DNA of 15,987 nucleotides from DASZHJ01 sp035263705. GTDB taxonomy: Bacteria; Pseudomonadota; Alphaproteobacteria; ATCC43930; CGMCC-115725. Shown here in pieces: positions 13,914-15,987 of the stretch (the first letter of the stretch is position 1; each line of letters opens with the position of its first letter). The notes under the pieces were generated by a model. The model saw only the letters and a list, made by a program, of their open reading frames with translations, made no database searches and was not told where the DNA came from. Where the stretch lies: assembly GCA_035263705.1 (NCBI GenBank), contig DATFRA010000207.1, forward strand, positions 1-15,987, read 5' to 3'. Both the position numbers and the translations under genes were made by a program.

Positions 13914-14768
13914 ATGGGCCTCGAAGACCTGAAGCACTGGATCCAGGACCGCGTCGGCGGCAAACCCCCGCCAGCGGTCGCGGTGGTGCGGCTCGAGGGG
14001 GTGATCGGCGGCCGCGGCGTCCGCGGGCTCACGCTCAAGGGCGTGGCCCAGGTGATCGAGCGCGCCTTCAGGCTTCGCAACCTCAAGGCGGTCGCGCTGG
14101 CGGTGAATTCGCCGGGCGGCGCACCGGTGCAGTCCGCGCTGATCTATCGGCGTATCCGGCAGCTCGCCAGCGAGAAGAAAATTCCGGTCTTCACCTTTGC
14201 CGAGGACGTGGCCGCCTCGGGCGGATATTGGTTGCTGCTGGCGGGCGACGAAATCTACGCCGACGCCGCCTCGATCGTGGGCTCTATCGGCGTGGTCACC
14301 TCGAGTTTCGGCTTTGCCGAGGTGCTGAAGCGCCTCGGGATCGAGCGTCGCCTGCACACCTCGGGCCGCGACAAGTCGCTGCTCGATCCCTTCCTCTCCG
14401 AGGATCCCCGCGAGGTCGAGCGGCTGGAGCGGCTGCAGCGTGATCTTCACGACACCTTCAAGGGCGAAGTCGCGGAGCGCCGCGGGGAAAAACTCTCGAA
14501 GACCGCAGAGCTCTTCGAGGGCGAGATCTTCAGCGGTCGCCGCGCCGTCGAGTTGGGTCTGGTCGATGGCCTCGGCGATCTCCGTGGCGTCATGCGCGAG
14601 CGCTTCGGTGAGTCCGTGCGGCTCCGCACGTTCGAGAGCGCGCGGGCGCGCCGGTGGTGGCGGCTCCCGGGCGTCGGCCCTGCGCCGCGCGGCGGGCTCG
14701 CTGACCTCCTGGACGAGTTCATCGCCGCGATCGAGGCGCGCTTGCACTGGAGCCGATTCGGGCTCTAA
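13914..14768 (+). CDS. S49-family serine peptidase (SppA/SohB-like)
   Basis: The 284-residue protein has the ClpP/crotonase-like fold of S49 peptidases, which use a Ser-Lys dyad. The region VAVVRLEGVIGGRG (22-35) begins the domain, and AVNSPGGAPV (63-72) forms the oxyanion loop. The nucleophile is S102 in ASGGY, followed by ADAASIVGSIGVV (116-128). The general base is probably K154 in SGRDKSLLDPF. The C-terminal block GEIFSGRRAVELGLVDGLGD is also typical. There is no signal peptide or N-terminal membrane anchor, unlike E. coli SppA or SohB, so it is likely cytosolic and perhaps peripherally attached. Its length fits the single-domain alphaproteobacterial form. The ATG at 13914 has only a weak TCTGGA upstream. 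Confidence 0.92.
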   Translation: MGLEDLKHWIQDRVGGKPPPAVAVVRLEGVIGGRGVRGLTLKGVAQVIERAFRLRNLKAVALAVNSPGGAPVQSALIYRRIRQLASEKKIPVFTFAEDVAASGGYWLLLAGDEIYADAASIVGSIGVVTSSFGFAEVLKRLGIERRLHTSGRDKSLLDPFLSEDPREVERLERLQRDLHDTFKGEVAERRGEKLSKTAELFEGEIFSGRRAVELGLVDGLGDLRGVMRERFGESVRLRTFESARARRWWRLPGVGPAPRGGLADLLDEFIAAIEARLHWSRFGL

Positions 14769-14776
14769 ACCGGAGC

Positions 14777-15025
14777 ATGGGAGTAGGCTTCTTCAAGCTC
14801 CTGTTTCTCGCTGGCGCGGTGGCGGCGGCCTGGTATCTCTTCAAGATGCTGGCCGGCCCGAGCCGGCCTCCGGCGGAGCCGCAGGTGCAGCGCGGCGCGG
14901 GCCACACCGCCGCGCGCAATCGTGCCGAGGCCGAGGACATGGTCGCGTGCAAGGTCTGCGGCACCTATGTGTCGGCGACCGCCGCCCGCTCCTGTGGCCG
15001 CGCCGATTGTCCGTGGCGCGGCTGA
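14777..15025 (+). CDS. Small membrane-anchored zinc-ribbon protein
   Basis: This 82-residue protein has an N-terminal membrane segment (about residues 4-25, FFKLLFLAGAVAAAWYLFKM), a Pro/Arg-rich linker, and a C-terminal ribbon. C58 and C61 (CKVC) pair with C73 and C78 (CGRADC), a likely zinc site on the cytoplasmic side if the N-terminus is outside. It resembles the PP0621-type small proteins in layout (an anchor followed by DMVxCxxCG). Function is unknown. It follows the S49 gene by 8 bp and precedes glyQ by 79 bp, in which a separate glyQ promoter is predicted. Confidence 0.8.
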   Translation: MGVGFFKLLFLAGAVAAAWYLFKMLAGPSRPPAEPQVQRGAGHTAARNRAEAEDMVACKVCGTYVSATAARSCGRADCPWRG

Positions 15026-15039
15026 GCCCCGCGGTTTCC

Positions 15040-15068
15040 TTGACCCTCCAGACTACCGTCAGTATGGT
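15040..15068 (+). promoter_or_regulatory. Putative sigma70-type promoter of glyQ
   Basis: TTGACC (15040-15045) and TATGGT (15063-15068) are separated by exactly 17 nt. The start of transcription would be about 30 nt before the glyQ ATG at 15105. No T-box-like or other leader element is seen in the short leader. Confidence 0.7.
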
Positions 15069-15104
15069 GCGCCGCAATAGCGGCCCAGATTTCCGGACAA
15101 TTCG

Positions 15105-15987
15105 ATGGCGGCGAGCGCCCTTTCCGGGACCAGCTTTCAGGCCCTGATCCTGCGCTTGCAGGATTTCTGGGCGCAGCAGGGCTGCGTGATCCTCCAGCCC
15201 TACGATCTCGAGGTGGGCGCCGGCACCTTTCATCCCGCGACCACCTTGCGGGCGCTCGGCCCCAAGCCCTGGCGCGCCGCCTATATCCAGCCTTCGCGGC
15301 GCCCCACCGACGGCCGCTACGGCGAGAATCCCAACCGGCTCCAGCACTACTATCAGTGCCAGGTGATCCTGAAGCCGGCGCCGCCGGACAGCCAGGACCT
15401 CTACCTCCGCAGCCTCTACGCGCTCGGCATCGACGCCGCCAATCACGACATCCGGTTCGTCGAGGACGATTGGGAGAGCCCGACGCTCGGCGCCTGGGGT
15501 CTCGGCTGGGAGGTCTGGCTCGACGGCATGGAGGTGTCGCAATACACATACTTCCAGCAGGTGGGCGGCATCGAATGCGATCCGGTCTCGACCGAGCTCA
15601 CCTACGGGCTCGAGCGGCTCGCGATGTACGTGCAGGGCGTCGAGAACGTCTACGACCTCGACTTCAACGGCGCGGCGGGTCCCGCAAAGATCACCTACGG
15701 CGACGTGTTCAAGCGCAGCGAGCGGGAATTCTCCGCCTACAATTTCGAGTACGCGGACACCGAGCAGCTGTTCCGGCATTTCAAGGACGCGGAGGACGAG
15801 TGCCGCGCGCTCCTCGAGAAGAATCTGGCGCTTCCGGCCTACGACCAGTGCATCAAGGCGAGCCACCGATTCAATTTGCTCGACGCGCGCGGCATGATCT
15901 CGGTCACCGAGCGCGCCAACTACATCGCCCGCGTCCGTGCGCTGGCGAAAGGCTGCTGCGAAGCGTGGCTCGCGGCCGAAGCATCGC
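15105..15987 (+). CDS. glyQ: Glycyl-tRNA synthetase alpha subunit (3' end outside window)
   Basis: The ATG at 15105 opens a frame that remains open to the window edge, giving 294 of about 300 residues. The sequence begins MAASALSGTSFQALILRLQD. It contains the conserved GlyQ blocks: WAQQGCVILQPYDLEVGAGT near residues 22-41, the RPTDGRYGENPNRLQHYYQC stretch near 66-85, and DDWESPTLGAWGLGWEVWLD. These belong to the class II aminoacyl-tRNA synthetase core, which activates glycine with ATP. In alphaproteobacteria the enzyme is an alpha2-beta2 tetramer with GlyS, whose gene should follow just outside the window. A 79-bp gap with a promoter precedes it. Confidence 0.97.
   Translation, partial: MAASALSGTSFQALILRLQDFWAQQGCVILQPYDLEVGAGTFHPATTLRALGPKPWRAAYIQPSRRPTDGRYGENPNRLQHYYQCQVILKPAPPDSQDLYLRSLYALGIDAANHDIRFVEDDWESPTLGAWGLGWEVWLDGMEVSQYTYFQQVGGIECDPVSTELTYGLERLAMYVQGVENVYDLDFNGAAGPAKITYGDVFKRSEREFSAYNFEYADTEQLFRHFKDAEDECRALLEKNLALPAYDQCIKASHRFNLLDARGMISVTERANYIARVRALAKGCCEAWLAAEAS

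Noticed and set aside
1..15987. CRISPR array or transposase
   Set aside because: No regularly spaced direct repeats and no DDE or HTH transposase frame were seen on either strand.

Overview
The window appears to come from the chromosome of a GC-rich alphaproteobacterium, probably in or near Rhodospirillales/Reyranellales. This placement is an inference from gene content, GC-rich codon use and the gene order ispB - DUF2007 - methyltransferase - S49 peptidase - glyQ; no marker fixes a genus. The right third (about 11.5-16.0 kb) is ordinary core chromosome and the left two thirds are accessory, prophage-like DNA.

Layout. At 1-510 lies the C-terminal end of a very glycine-rich protein of phage tail-adhesin type, with no start in the window. 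At 512-6631 there are three surface-glycan genes: an FkbM-type methyltransferase (-), a large GT4-GT9 glycosyltransferase fusion (+) and a polytopic membrane protein (-). The GT9 half of the fusion and the soluble tail of the membrane protein appear to carry the same predicted beta-sandwich module, which ties the two genes together. At 6775-9787 there is a phage-like operon: a tail-fibre/collar-like protein, a DUF4376-type protein, an XhlA-like membrane protein, a strong terminator, a holin-like protein and two small lipoproteins. At 9863-11232 there is a two-gene unit: an adaptor with a pretoxin-type linker and a low-GC, His-rich C-terminal domain, then a small overlapping gene. I read this as a candidate phage-borne polymorphic toxin with its immunity gene. 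At 11272-11432 there is a candidate structured ncRNA with its own promoter and a near-ideal terminator. At 11466-11542 (-) lies tRNA-Pro(CGG) with encoded CCA and a good promoter. Its 3' end faces the phage-like DNA, as expected if an element had integrated there.

Core side. A roughly 150-bp nested palindromic element sits just past the 3' end of ispB (polyprenyl diphosphate synthase, -). Divergent from ispB is a run of + strand genes: a DUF2007 protein, a TrmN6-like methyltransferase overlapping it by 4 bp, a cytosolic S49 peptidase, a small membrane-anchored zinc-ribbon protein, and glyQ with its own sigma70-like promoter. glyQ runs off the right edge.

The most interesting parts are the shared module linking the two glycan enzymes, their placement between phage tail genes, the GC-discontinuous toxin/immunity candidate, and the unassigned ncRNA. 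No integrase, terminase, capsid gene, endolysin or CRISPR array is visible, so the prophage is seen only in part.
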